A stretch of 64,000 bases of DNA from Blasia pusilla (Eukaryota; Marchantiophyta; Marchantiopsida; Blasiales). Positions 33,501 to 45,649 of the stretch are shown one piece after another. A program made the translations under genes and the position numbers. The notes beneath the pieces are model-generated. The model was not told the origin of the DNA. It did no database searches and saw only the letters and a program-made list of their open reading frames with translations. How positions within the stretch are numbered: position 1 is the stretch's first letter; every line of letters starts with the position of its first letter. The stretch covers positions 1,054,001-1,118,000 of the forward strand of contig CM114271.1 of assembly GCA_050084515.1 (NCBI GenBank), written 5' to 3'.

Positions 33501-36500
33501 ACAGCAAAAATACCTCCATCATCAGGTGAGAATGCCTCTTGACCAACAACCGAGTAGCTGACAAGCCCGGAATTACTCCTCCTCCTAAAATCAGTCAACA
33601 ATTTTCGGCCAAAAGGCTAACCATCAACAGTAACTCAATGTTATGAAGATGACACTGAAAGACCACAGAACCACCTCAAAACGGAAACAGGCTTGAAGCA
33701 CACAGGTAATTGAGGAGACAGTGATTGAGTACAACTTCTAAACCTCTAAAGGGACAAATTCCACCTACTACAAGACGTCCTCCATCCATAGAGGATTCAC
33801 AAAAGAGCTGAGTCCAGACAGATTCAAGAGTTTGGTAACTTAACATAAAGCTCTCTTGTCACAAAGCTATGATAGAACATTGTTTAGACAAAACAATAAC
33901 CTGAATGGCAGACGTCTTTTCCCAGCGGAAGGAACAAAACCACCTCCTTTTCCTTTGGTGGACCCTCCCTGAACAAAGCAAAGTTACTGTCGAGTCTTTT
34001 TCTCAAAAGTATATTGAATAACAATCATAAATTGACAGAAAGGCTGATTTTCGAGCATTCCATCCTACATGGTGATGATGAAAACTTAATGAGAGCAAAC
34101 TTACAAATGCGTAACCAACTACAAGTCATACTATGTCTACTATACATATTCAGCCAGTACTCTGCAGGAATTGGACTGATACCAAGTTCAGGAGTATTCA
34201 CAGTTCGTCTCGTATACCTGTTCAGCAGCTGTCTTAAACGCATTCATCCATTTGGCTGCTTCTTCTGCACTCCTCACCCCAAACTGACACCAGCACAGAT
34301 AGACCATAAAAATTAGCAAATGAAGACTGGCTTCTCCCCATACCTACTTGTGGGAAAACCTTTGACCGGGCCTTTACAAAACAAATACAAGGTTCTGCTG
34401 TTCTCCAAAACTGTAGGCTAGTATGCCTCATTACCCAACAAAATCCTGCATGTAACATGAACACCCCAGACTGGCCTGGTCTACCAATATATTCCCAACA
34501 TGAGCAACTTAGTCCAGTAGATGATGAACAAGGAGTACAAGACATCAACAAACCCCATACAGTGTTTGACAGCAAAAGAAAAGATAGAATCTGTTGGCTC
34601 CTTTCATTCTTACCTTTAACTGGTTCTCATTATCGATTGAATCATATATGGTGAAAACAAATAGGACCTGCAAAACCACAAAAAAGTGCAAATTTGTTTA
34701 CTTTCATTGAAGTAATTTCCATTCTTATGGTAGCGGCGGTAGCTATCACTTTAACCAACACTCGCTAGATGCTTGACTCCTATTCCATGAGAGATAGAAT
34801 TTGTACGCTTACTTGGCCATGAATAGTTTCCCGTCCATTATCTGCCACTCGTGTGTAAGGATCAATAACTCCTTTTTTTATGGGAACCTGCACATGGAGA
34901 CAGTTGTTCGTCATTAACAGACACCAAAGTCTCCACTCCATTCTTAGAACCAAACCTATGATTGTTGTCCATGCCTCCAGGCTGCGCTAAAATTACAAGC
35001 CCTCAATGAGCAAATCTCTGCCACTGGAGAGAAGGTAGATATTCGATCATATTCAAATGCCCGTATCCATTGCAGGGATCTAGCCAAAACTCCAATAAGG
35101 CAGCAATAAGGCATCCTCTTCAAGAACTCGGCTGACCTCAACAACAAGATAGCAGTTTAAACATGGATATCAGATGTGGCGCTCATGATTGTCAGCTGAA
35201 GACAGGCAAAGGGTACACGCCATTGAAGGCCTTGAAACATGCTAGTTCAAAGATTGATGCCTATCCCAAAGTCAATCAACTTGATTCGGGAACTAGGCTG
35301 CCAAGTCCAGTTTTGATGATGGTAAGTGGTCAAGCGGGATAAAACCGGCCATTTGTCAGCACAATGACTGCAGTAGCTGTTCTGCTCAAACAGCCCTTTC
35401 TGAGTTTTGACTCTATCCGGAGACAACGACTCTGTAGACATTACATTTCAATGAACACTCTGCAATGAGAAAGTTCCCTGCAAGGAAGTTATCATCCGAG
35501 CCTTCCCCAGCATCGACAAGATACGCTATATTCTTAATAACCTTGGGTTTAAGCACACCTCAAATGACTCTAAAACCGTTTCAGGGCTACAGGAGGTCAA
35601 TTGAGAGCCCTCAGGTAGAGGCAGGTGCGTACGTGTTTGTAAGAAATAAGTGGGCAATACCTTGGGCAGGAACGCAATAGACAGAATCACTACAAAGAAC
35701 CCCCAACGTTAATTGTCGGAGTTACGCGTATCTCCTTCACTCCCACATACATTCTGTCTCAGATACTTTACCTCTTCCCCATGAAACCAACTTTCCCACA
35801 CCAAAATGTGGATACCTCCAAGTTTGGCAGACACTCCGTACTGAAATTCTTGGGACTGTCAGTATCCGGGAAAGTAATTTTGTAAGGTCACCTTCAATGA
35901 TGTGAACACCATGCCATGCCAACTTCCAACCAACGTGACCTAGTGCTCTAAACTACTGTTTCGATCATCCTCCATATACCAGTTTCACGGCAGCATACAT
36001 TCGTGAAAATCACCTACCTCCTACAAGGAGTCCTCACTAGTGCGTCAAGTGTATCACAAAGAGGGCTTTCAGTCGTACTACACCGATCAACAAATAGTCT
36101 CTTCCATGATCTCCTGACTCTGGCTATGCGAACTCGAGACTGAACTTTCCACTACCTGAATGTTAATGATCCGGAATCCTACGATGAGGTAAAAAGTGTT
36201 TTCAATGCAATAAAGGACACTACTTTACTGAAAAATCTGGTAGAGTTCAGGTTCATTGACCGACTTTCACTAATCACGTTTAGCACTTTTAGTGTAGCGC
36301 TTTCCGTTGTCGCTGCACAATTCGACGTCTCACCTCGACTCAAGAAATCGGCAATATTTCACGTCCAAATCAGCCGATATCAGGTGTCTACAGAACATGA
36401 GAGTGTGTCCGCCCCATCCTCAGAAATGCCGGGAGATTTAATGAGTCCGTACAAGCGACGGTCGAGTTGAAACGACGGCAAGTGACCCCAAGGCAGATTA

Positions 36501-37589
36501 CCTCTACTCGGCCAAACCAGAACCTTGCACCCCAAGGAAGACTAGTACAGGAAACGAAACACATTCTCACGGTGCTGAATGGGCGCAAGGACCTGGTGAA
36601 GGCCCATTGACGACACTGGCCGGACAGGGTAAGTTATCGTTCTCTCGATTATTCCATTTCACGGACAATACTGCAGTTGAAGAACTGTAAACAGATGTCA
36701 GCGCCGCGGGGTACAACGATAGTGGATGTCCAGGGAACATCAACCCTACCAGACGAATGAAATGTGGTCCTAATTGAGGCACAAGACTCTCCGTTTCCCG
36801 TTAGGCCTTTGCTCGCTCGAATTTCTCCTCCTGATTGAAAGTTCCACGGTATTCATTCAATCACTAGATCTCTACTAGTACGTCCACCGCTACTACTCTG
36901 TGACCTCTTCGACTATATTCCCCTCCGTGCGTAATAGTATCGATTCCCTCACATGATATCCTACATATCGATTTGATCCACTTTAGTTCTGCAGCTAGTA
37001 TATCAAATTAAGAGCTCAACGAATACCCCGTCGCAAAGTGGGTCTCTAAAGGCACAAATTCGTGTTGTCATTTGAATGACTCCGTCAAGAATTTTACTTC
37101 CCCGCACACGAACCACTTAAGATAATTCTGAACGCTTCTGCTCAGGCAGAGCGGATCTTGAAATGATGAATGAATATGACAGTCAACCTCGTCATTAACG
37201 ACGATCACAACCCTCATTCTCGTAATGCTACAATCGTGTGATTAGAGACAGAATGAAGGCCCGAAAGGATACCACCGGGTAGTGCTTGTCTCAGCTGTAC
37301 CAGTCAATTTCCTTCCAGATCGCCTTGGGTTCTAGGTGTTAAACAAGATCACTTGATGTACTTCTACACAGCAAAGGTCACAAGACAAAGAAAAAAAAAG
37401 ATTTCCGAGAAAATGCCAGACCTCATCTTGGTGTGAAGGCTTTGCTTTGTAGCAGGATGCAAGACCCGCTTCTAAAACGAAGTAGCGCTTGTGCGGAAAC
37501 TGCCCGCGTAACCTTCTTGCAGCTATCAGAAACAACCATCCTTCCACCCGTTTTCCATCACCGCATTCCTCGACTCCGGTACCTCTCAT
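27593..37589 (-). CDS. EDR2-like protein (PH, START, DUF1336), 22 exons
   Basis: Minus-strand exons 37589-37422, 34887-34813, 34667-34614, 34283-34218, 33968-33901, 33584-33514, 33322-33230, 33081-33026, 32929-32829, 32662-32567, 32311-32247, 32064-31993, 31774-31616, 31466-31126, 30101-30032, 29724-29549, 29340-29218, 28908-28858, 28597-28454, 28252-28157, 27959-27858 and 27688-27593 give 780 aa with all phases closing. EDR2 binds PI4P through its PH domain and restrains cell death and powdery mildew resistance in Arabidopsis. Seen: PH (about 13-121: VEGWLFLI, KRYFVLE, NGRETIHGQVLFVFTIYD, EEAAKWMNAF); START-type region (about 170-400: SPWKIIGCKNGLRIF, WDFCYLRGRVVEHIDGHTDI, RYWRREEDGSY, SLVKHM); EDR2_C (about 555-780: CWNTADVDTFLIRG, FISADWLKSNKRED, FVNGDDRLRNARFKLIPHIAKGSW, LDVDIGSSSVAKGVVNLVVGYL). 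It looks closer to the Arabidopsis EDR2-like paralogues (At2g28320/At3g54800 type, from memory) than to EDR2 itself. The first donor (GAG|gtctgg) is weak. Confidence 0.94.
28355..28374 (-). repeat. 20-nt inverted copy of the last EDR2-like exon, in an intron
   Basis: TTGGGGACATGTAGACTTTC on the plus strand here is identical to the coding strand of the last exon at 27655-27636 (encoding LGTCRLS). In the pre-mRNA this intron segment would be a perfect 20-nt complement of the terminal exon. Confidence 0.85.
32366..32505 (+). repeat. Dispersed repeat copy B (EDR2-like intron)
   Basis: Second copy of the segment at 21342-21455, located in the intron between EDR2-like exons 10 and 11. It extends at both ends, with accatagatcc at the left and a catacaa-gtg segment at the right. 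Confidence 0.85.
34888..37421 (-). other. Large first intron of the EDR2-like gene
   Basis: A 2.5-kb intron splitting the PH domain after the second beta-strand region. I see no exon, gene or element in it. It starts with a weak donor gtctgg, which could make its removal inefficient or regulated. Confidence 0.5.
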
Positions 37590-39600
37590 CGCGTTCTTCG
37601 AATTCGGCCTGTGCTACTGGAAATACCAAAAAATGGTCAAGGAAGGACGAACACAGACTCGACCAGCTCAGTCGTGCGCCACCTGTATCGCACTGTTTCA
37701 AACTCTATGCTATCCCATTTCCGGGACGGTTTCCTGGCGGATTCATAACAACATTCTTGCAAAATCTGTCCTGCCTGTCATCACTTCAAATACGTCATGC
37801 CAAATCTAAAATATTGCCGCACTGCCCACATAGCGATCCGTTCTGCTCCTCGAACGATAGTGCCACGAACAGAATTCAAGAACCCATAACACGACACATC
37901 GTAACAAGCGACCTCACCGCTCAAAACGTGAGCTAGCGATGATCGTCTCCTCAGCTTCTTTCACGTCGCACTCTCTGCCTTCCACACGAATTACCAAACC
38001 CGCACCTGATCCACCCGACGACGAAAGTCAGACTAACGCTCCTTGGCTTCCTTCCAAATCCACGTCAGAATTCCCCTTTCCCGCCTCCTGCCTCCGCTCT
38101 ACTTTCGAATGCCACTCCTCACTCGTTCAATCCGGCCGTAGTCTCATCTTCGTATGGTGAATGACATCTCCTATTTGCTCTCCTTACGTACATTTCCGCG
38201 GCAACTGCAACATACCGTATCAGTTACCAGCAACAACGAGCAGGAGCAGCTCCTGCGAAGCTTATACTGCTTGAATTTAAGACCTCATGCAACAGTGGCG
38301 TGGGACCGACTCGAGAAACTCGGCGTTGCCATGCATGCATTCGATCCCTGGGCAGCTCCTAGCACCCAGGGACAGCAAAATTTCTGCGCGCAAAATCTCA
38401 AAATGCTTCTCCAGAGGAACCGTTGCCCTGCAATGTCACATAAGCGCCTTCTTCGTCTCTCCCCTCCTCCCTCTCTCTCTCTCTCTCTCTGTGTGATTCC
38501 ACTGCCTCCCCCGCCTTCCTGTCCGCCGCGCCTTGGGCGTCTTCAGCCTACCTCACGGCGTTTACCGGTCTCCAGTCTTTATCCACCGGCCAAACTCCCA
38601 ACACGATCGGCGATTCACCTATCTTAAATGCGCAGTTTCTTCGTCTAACCGCTTAAAGCTTAAAGAACTGGCCCGAACCTGCGATTCCCGGTTTCCCCCG
38701 CCTTCGCGCGGGTGCCAGCCGGTGACTCGCCCGCGCCTCCTGCCTGCCTGTACAGCTATCCCTCCACTGCCAAATTGCGCCTACACACGCGTGTGTATCT
38801 GACCGTCCGAGTTACCAGTACTCGGTCCGTCACTGCTCGTAGATGGTGATCATGTGCCGTGTACTGCCGGTGCCAGGTAAGTGTTCTATAATGATACGTT
38901 ATGGAGTGGGTACGTGCCGGTCACTCTCGTACTTCCTGCTCGCCCATTGGGCCAGCAGTGGCAGTTTCCCCACCGGGTTACACCTATGTCATAGTGTCGA
39001 CCGTCGTGATGGTACCATCTGAACCGCTGTCTCCACGAGCTGGTGACATATTTTACATGCGCCGGGTGGGAAGCACCCATGCACAGGTTTCGGTTGAACC
39101 TTCTGCCTTGAGGTATTTTTCACCGTCTGCTCTCTCCTTTCCCTGCAATAGATTGCCTTGCCCATGTTTTGGCCGCCGTGCCAGCCAGGCTAGGAGGCTA
39201 CCAGTCGTCCGGTCGTTGGAATCCACAATCCTTTTTCGCGACTCTGAAATATCTCCTCCGGCGTAGTACCTGTACCCGCCTGGAGTGCAACACGAATCAC
39301 TTGTACAACACCGGAGGATTCGTAGGACACGCTTGCCTGCTTAGGGGGCCCATGTCGGGGGTACTGCGTCCCAGCCCAAGGCACGGTTGAGATCTTACTT
39401 CTTAGGATGCCGAACCCGCGCCAAGACTCTATACTATGTGCGGAAAAAAAACATCAATGGTATCATCCATTTTTGTGGCTTTTTTAAAAACCAAATTTTG
39501 TTACAAAGTGGGCGTCTTATTTAACTAGTGTGAAGCCATGCAGGAAGTGAATTCTAATCATGTTGCACACAAACGTTTTTTATGCTCACGGAATATAAAT
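37590..39600. other. Upstream region of the EDR2-like gene
   Basis: No domain seen in the several short frames on either strand. Part (about 38450-38800) is GC- and CT-rich, and the pyrimidine run at 38470-38490 would be a GA tract on the coding strand of the EDR2-like gene. The region probably includes its 5' UTR and promoter. Confidence 0.4.
38470..38490 (-). repeat. Short GA tract upstream of EDR2-like gene
   Basis: A CT dinucleotide run on the plus strand (GA on the gene strand), about 880 bp before the start codon. Comparable GA runs accompany the MLO and GH31 genes. Confidence 0.9.
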
Positions 39601-39628
39601 CATTTCTTCTTACCCTTATACTAAGAAA

Positions 39629-39709
39629 CATTTTCTTGCTGCCCGTTGTCACATGTCATACAAAGAGGTGTTTGCAAATCAAGAAGACACTCTTCAATAA
39701 TAATATAGA
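39629..39709 (-). mobile_element. Helitron-type 5' terminus
   Basis: On the minus strand: A|TCTATATTATTATTGAAGAG, then TGTCTTCTTGATTTGC. Inward sequence resembles the end at 4139, including a plus-strand ttttcttg-tg(t/c)cc-ttg(t/c)ca segment, so both probably belong to one family. Confidence 0.55.
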
Positions 39710-40129
39710 TTCGGAGAACGGGAAAGTAGTTTTCAGTTTATTTGAAAACGAGGATAGTATGGCCATATGACAATTTGTGGTTGGTATTGACTCCCTTCTC
39801 TTGAGTGGCGTTCCATTCGATAGGATGGGAGAACCCTTGCCTTGGATATTCCATACGGTGTCCTTCCATGGACATCGCTTGGAATACCATGTACCAAGGG
39901 CCGAGGGGGCTAGCAAGAACTAAAGGTTCCATCCATATGTGGCCGCAAAGAGATAAACATTTTCCCTAATAAGACGGAACATATAATTGATATTGATGTG
40001 AATCACGGGTTCAAATTACCAATTCATATGATTATCCATTAGTACTAAAATTTCTCAAGTGATATTTTTAATCAATTCCAAATGATTTATGGGTTGAAAG
40101 TTGGAACAAAGCAATTGGTTATGAATGTC

Positions 40130-40187
40130 GTGTATGAAGAAGAGAGGAGTTTGAAAAATGAAGGGGCACTCTCAATAATAATATAGA
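40130..40187 (-). mobile_element. Helitron-type 5' terminus
   Basis: On the minus strand: A|TCTATATTATTATTGAGAGT, then GCCCCTTCATTTTTC. The inner part nearly matches the plus-strand end at 12297. Only 478 bp separate it from the previous end, so one element is short or one end is nested. Confidence 0.55.
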
Positions 40188-42960
40188 TGTTTGGTCATCA
40201 CACGACCACTAAAATAACTAATCATTTTTTGTGTCTAAGAGTTTTAGTCGAAAAAATATCCAATGACCACCTTAGGTCATTGCATCTGAAGGCTCATGAG
40301 TTGGGCACCTAAGAGTTGGCTCCCAAGGTCATGTGCAACTTTGTAATAACGGAGGTTAGCAACTCTCAAGGGAGATAGATCTCCATGCTATCGCTCACAT
40401 TCAAATCAATCGTCCAAAAGTTAATAAGGACTCGGGCCCATGCGGCCAAGGTCGCCAAGACCCGGCCCCAGGGTTCTGGATCTTTATCATCGGACGAACA
40501 GCATTCGTGGGACCCGAAACTAATTTGGGCCCTCAATACACAGGGCGCAAAGTTGCGACCATTTTACCTCCTATTTCCAACAGACAAGAACCGACTCCCT
40601 ACCAAGTCGCAACGACCCCGACTGCATTTCGGTCGGGAGGCGGGCGCATGGTACCGGGTCCTAAGAGTCTTGAAATTCCAATGATGTCCTCATCTTTGCA
40701 ACACGGAAAAATAAATAGACGCAATTGCACCAGAATATGCCAATAAATATAGCAAGAGATTTGACTACATTGATGTATGTTTTGTGTATTGGACATAAGT
40801 ATTTGGATTCAACAAACATAACCAAAATTGGTTGGTTGGTGAACAAATCCTTTTTAACACTACTTGTAAACTTCTATACAATGCACAACATGTAAATATG
40901 AATTTAAAAATATTCCACTTTTAGTAGATTATATATATGCTATCACTTGTTTAGAGATATGGAATTTCATGGCCTTCTCAAAATGAAAAAGTTTTCATCC
41001 TTTAGGTAAGTGCTTATCTACCATTCCCATAAAGGAGGATCTTGCTTTTATAATTTATTAATTAAAAGAGGATGGGGTTTGATAACCCCGTCCTCTTGTG
41101 ACAACAAGTAAGTTTTTTAATTCCTTCCCCTTACGACACCCGTCTAAGGGGGTTCGTTTTCATTTTCCTCGATTTTGAATGTTATTCACCCTTGCGGAAC
41201 ACAAACACCGACTAGTTTACATGTAATATAAAAATGGATTTCAAAAGCTCATGATATACTTTTCTCCCTTTCAAGTCCCAATATTATTATCCTAGGACAA
41301 ATCATTCTAAAACCTTTTTTCCACATTTCTCAAGTCATTGTTCTTCAAAATCCTTGTCATACTCATGATTTTTTCATACAATATTTACTTTGACACATCA
41401 GTATTATATTATTCACGTTGCAAATAAGAGAGCAAAATAATAAAATCCCAAAAACAACTTAGAAATTAGACTAGACATTTCGATCTTAAACATACCAAAA
41501 GCCGTATGGCGTGAACCATCAAGACATACAACGTCCGCATAAAACTTGTAGAAACGAGACAGTCCATATCCCAAATAATGTAAGACTTCATTTTTTATTT
41601 CCTTTAGGTCTCTGTTTCGGAAAGCCAGAAAGGAGGGGAAACGTCGTGGCTTCATCAACCAGGTGGAGGCCGGCATGGCCGACAGGCTGCAGGTAGAGAT
41701 CGGCACCTGAGAGAATATTCACATCCAAGAATGAACATTCTCCCTTAAACTACAGGTCCGTACCATAGCGTTCCTCCCGCTGGCGACTCCGTTACAGTAG
41801 CTGGCTACGTAGCTAGGTAGCTGCTAGGAACGGGAGCTAGACTCAGCTTCTCAGTCAAGTGGAGTCAGTGAACTCGTGGGCTGAGGTAACGCTCTGGCGA
41901 CTCGACAGTGGCGAGGATCTTTAATTAATCTGTAGATTGTATGAGACTACAGTACGTGTCACTCTGGAGGAGCTACGTCTGGCCCTAGCAGTCAATACCT
42001 GCAGGGCAGAACAGATGCCTTTAGTACGCCCAGGATAGCCATTACTGCAGTATGGCGCCGCGGACACTCAAACTCTGAAATATAAAGGCACCGTTAAAGG
42101 CCACAATTCCATCTTTCCACGATCTTTAAGACCTTGTAATCCACTGTTCGCTCAGGCGACATTGTCCAAACTTGGCCGGCGAACGTGCGGAAAAGGCCTC
42201 TATGGATAAGGAGGGCGTATTTATCGTATTAAATTTATATTCTTTTTATCGTAAGGGTCCTATATACTATACATACGCTCGTAAATTCACTCAACATGTT
42301 AAGAAAAATGTAAAATATTGGTTTACGGATTAGTTAAAATTTTAAATTTTTTTCAAATTTGAACCATTAATATAGGTGATCTGCCACTTGTGTACGTTCC
42401 ACATACCATCATCGCTCCGAGTCAGATTCACGATTTTATTTAGTCTCCATAGTATTTATTGTAACTGTGTTGACCCTTATTTTTACGTTTATTCCTCATT
42501 TTTACATTTATTCTTGGTATTAGATGTTAAATAATACATTCTAATGATTATTGAGAAGGTAATAATACGGGGTTTACAATGTGAATGGTAACGCGATAAA
42601 ATACGAAATTCCACGGCTTTTCCTTAAGTATCTTACAACTAGTTGAATCTTTATAGATGGAACTCTAATGCTTTTGAAATGCATAAGAACTACCGCAATC
42701 ATTGTGACATGAGTATCTCGAATCTACTTGAATGGTTGTAGTGGGAGGAGTTTGTATCCGATATGAGCCACTAATGACATGGCTAGCCGCTTCTACAACA
42801 CAGAATAATAATCACATATTCGTGTAGCATTCTCCTTTTCAAAAACATCCCTAAAAATATATAATAATGATTCATTCACTTAGATAAACAGTCGTATTGT
42901 ACAGTATAAACAAATAAAAAATAAAAATCCTGAGGATGACGACGAATCGACGACGGAATG
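40188..42960. other. Intergenic DNA
   Basis: No conserved frame. A GC-rich patch at about 40430-40690 sits in AT-rich surroundings and could be a fragment of another element. A hairpin lies at 41067-41096. The patch at 41640-42190 is again GC-richer, with no recognised content. Confidence 0.35.
41067..41096. other. 13-bp hairpin with TGAT loop
   Basis: AGAGGATGGGGTT pairs with AACCCCGTCCTCT across a 4-nt loop with one G-T wobble. It stands in AT-rich DNA. It resembles a transposon subterminal hairpin, but no CTRR end follows at the expected spacing. Confidence 0.8.
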
Positions 42961-42968
42961 AAGACCAA

Positions 42969-42980
42969 GGGGGGGGGGGG
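42969..42980. repeat. Poly-G run of 12
   Basis: Twelve consecutive G residues. The following stretch (about 43060-43180) has a short open frame starting MEAATAAEEFGVELLKGGIR that matches nothing I know. Confidence 0.95.
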
Positions 42981-45587
42981 ACCTATTTTAAGGCAGACCC
43001 TAGAAATAATCAGATCCCATCCGGACAGGAGAAAATATGCCTTCCCCAGATCTGTCTTTTGCAGATGGAAGCGGCAACGGCAGCGGAGGAGTTTGGGGTT
43101 GAACTGTTGAAGGGAGGAATTCGAATAGGGAAATTGTCTCCGGCACTTGAAATGGTTTGTGGACTGGTTGAGGTGTGATTTTGAAACTCAGGTGCGATCG
43201 CGTCCGCACCCGCAGGATTCTCTCATTTCATAAATTTCTTTGACTAGAAGACTACAGTAGCGGTGTGTCGTCTCGGAATACCATTTCTCTCGGACCAACA
43301 TTCTCCCAAGAACTCGTGGTTTGAATCGGCCGACGAATGACAAGAGTTCGCGTAGATTTTGACTAGAAGTGATATATGTGTGACCTGAAGCGAGCGCACT
43401 TCGTGGGATATTCTACGATCAATTGCGGAGAACCTGTGGCGATTAGGGCATTCAAACTTTCAAAACTTTTCGTTCAAAAGCGTCGTAGGGTAGTTATCAT
43501 TTAGATGGAAACCTATTTCCGTCACTTCCGACCTAAGCCGACTGCTTTGATTAGATGACATCAATGCGCGCGATCCAAGTAAACGCATCATTACAAGGAA
43601 GCAACAGACCATCAGCGATTTCGCGAGCCACCTGAGAGAGGGAGACGACATAGCCGGCGTGGTGTGATGGCCAACTACCACGTTTCTTTCAAACAGGTGA
43701 GATCTGCTCTTGAGTAAGATTCGCATTCGCATTATGCGTGCATGCATGTACAACAACTAGGGTAGGCTCGAAAGGACTATGAACCTGATGGATTTCAGCG
43801 CTCCCCTTAGTTGTCGCAGTGTTTATACATATGAAATAGTCGATGCGACCCGTCAAGTAAATAAAATGCGACCGAATAGTCGTCGCATTTTAAGTGCGCA
43901 GGTATATTCTAAACTTGACTGGACAATGAAGATTCATACCACAAGAAATTCTGATCATCTAAGTCGAGATTTGGAACTTTAGAAGTCTAAGCTAAAAGAT
44001 CCCGTAAGAAAAGTCGTAGTAAAATCCGTCGGGCACTTCATGTAATACTTACGGGGAAATTATAAGAGTTAGCCAAGAATAAATATGAAGACTACACTCC
44101 CGTAAAGTAAGAATAAGACTTTTGAGGTTAAAAAGGAAAGAAGATAGAAGGAGGAAGTCAATTACGGGGAGATGTCGTCCAAAAAGTAACGGTGCCGTTG
44201 GAATATTATGGACGGCGCAAGAATCTTGGTAAATATTTGGTCAAAAGAAAATCTCAAGGAAAGAGGAGAAAAAGATTTGAGTTAAATTGACCAAGTAGTG
44301 AGAGTGACCTAGGAAGAGGGAAAATTCTCTACCATTCAAAGAGAGCCAAATGGAAAAAGCTCCTTGGAGGTGAATTGGAAGGATAAGTTAGAGAAGACTA
44401 AAACGCATTTTGGAGGAGAAAGAGAAGTTGTCAAGTGAAGGGGGGTCAGAAATCTGCTGCAGAAAGTTGGAGATGACGTTTTAAAGCTTTGTGAGAGTTA
44501 TTTGGGAACGCAAGGAGATTGAGACGCCATTGGAAAGCTGGGAAGGCGAGAGTTTTGTCAAAATTTGAATCACCTCAAGATTGTTTCTACAGCTCTCAGA
44601 AAGGGAGATTAAGTGCGCGGGGGTGCTACTGAACAATTGATTGCTGATTGAAACTGTGTGCAATCAAGAGAGGTCAATGAGGAGATTGAAGAGAGAAATT
44701 GATGACATCTTGGAGAATCTGGAGACTTGAGGAGATAAGATCAGTGCCTCATTCAGTTTTCACAGTAATTGTTGTTGGGATTGGAAGAAGAGAGAAAGCA
44801 AGGAGTCTTTGAAGCTTGTAGACTACCATACGGGTTTGATAACTGGGTTCTAAAGCCTTGGGTCTTGAGTTTTGATGATCAGACTGAGTGGTCTTCTTGT
44901 TAATGAGAACCGAGCCCTCAATTTTGTATCTCAGAGTTCAGATTTATAGTTGAAAGTGATTTGAGTGGTGAGTGGCGCGTGCAAAATTGCTTTATTGCCA
45001 AAAGTTTCAATTTTGTCAATAGTGGTCACCTGATTTTGGCGTTTAGTAATATTTTCCGCGATATTAGTCTTGCCGTGCAATTCGTCTGGAATCGTGCGGA
45101 CGTGTTTCCGCATCAATTCTCGTAAGAATGTCGAATCGTCAAGACGAGCAATAATTGAAGATATGTCCAATACGAAAGAAGGAAGAAGCGTGCGCTGGTC
45201 ACCGGGCTCCGACGCTAAGATCAGTGTTCCCATAGGAATCGAGTGTTTTTTTTTTCCCTTTCATCCTGATTTTTCTATTCTTTTTCATGATCCGCTTGAA
45301 GAGATTTTTCCCCTCATTTAATATTAGAAATCGTTTCGCTCAAGACAAGGAAAGTCAAAACTGAATGTGACCCCCATATTTACTTTCTTGGTCAATGGTT
45401 AGAATGACGATTTAACGAATTATTGAGAAATACGGGGTAAATGCACAGCTACTCTATACTATTACAATAGATGACTATCCGTGCTGATCTCTACATGACG
45501 AGGGAGTCTGAGGTGGTGGTAGCGGATGTTGTACGTAGGAGGCGGTGCGAGCCCAAGTGGTAGCACAAGTGAGATTGCTACAAGGAG
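42981..45587. other. Intergenic DNA, purine-rich middle part
   Basis: No conserved protein. The plus strand is strongly purine-rich from about 44000 to 44800, with only short frames, which could be an LTR or untranslated part of a retroelement. I could not find a second copy or clear ends. Confidence 0.3.
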
Positions 45588-45606
45588 CGGCGGCGGCGGC
45601 GGCGGC
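45588..45606. repeat. (CGG)6 microsatellite
   Basis: Six CGG triplets just upstream of the retroelement-like frame. Confidence 0.95.
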
Positions 45607-45649
45607 AGTCAAGAAGACCCACATTTATAGTGGACTTCATGACGGACAT

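Noticed and set aside
37433-38627. Plus-strand frames of 100-167 codons upstream of and overlapping EDR2-like exon 1
   Set aside because: No recognisable domain and mutually overlapping frames. Part runs antisense to a confident exon.
45440-45490. TCTATACTATTACAATAG resembling a Helitron start
   Set aside because: Preceded by C rather than A, and the following bases do not match the end family in this window.
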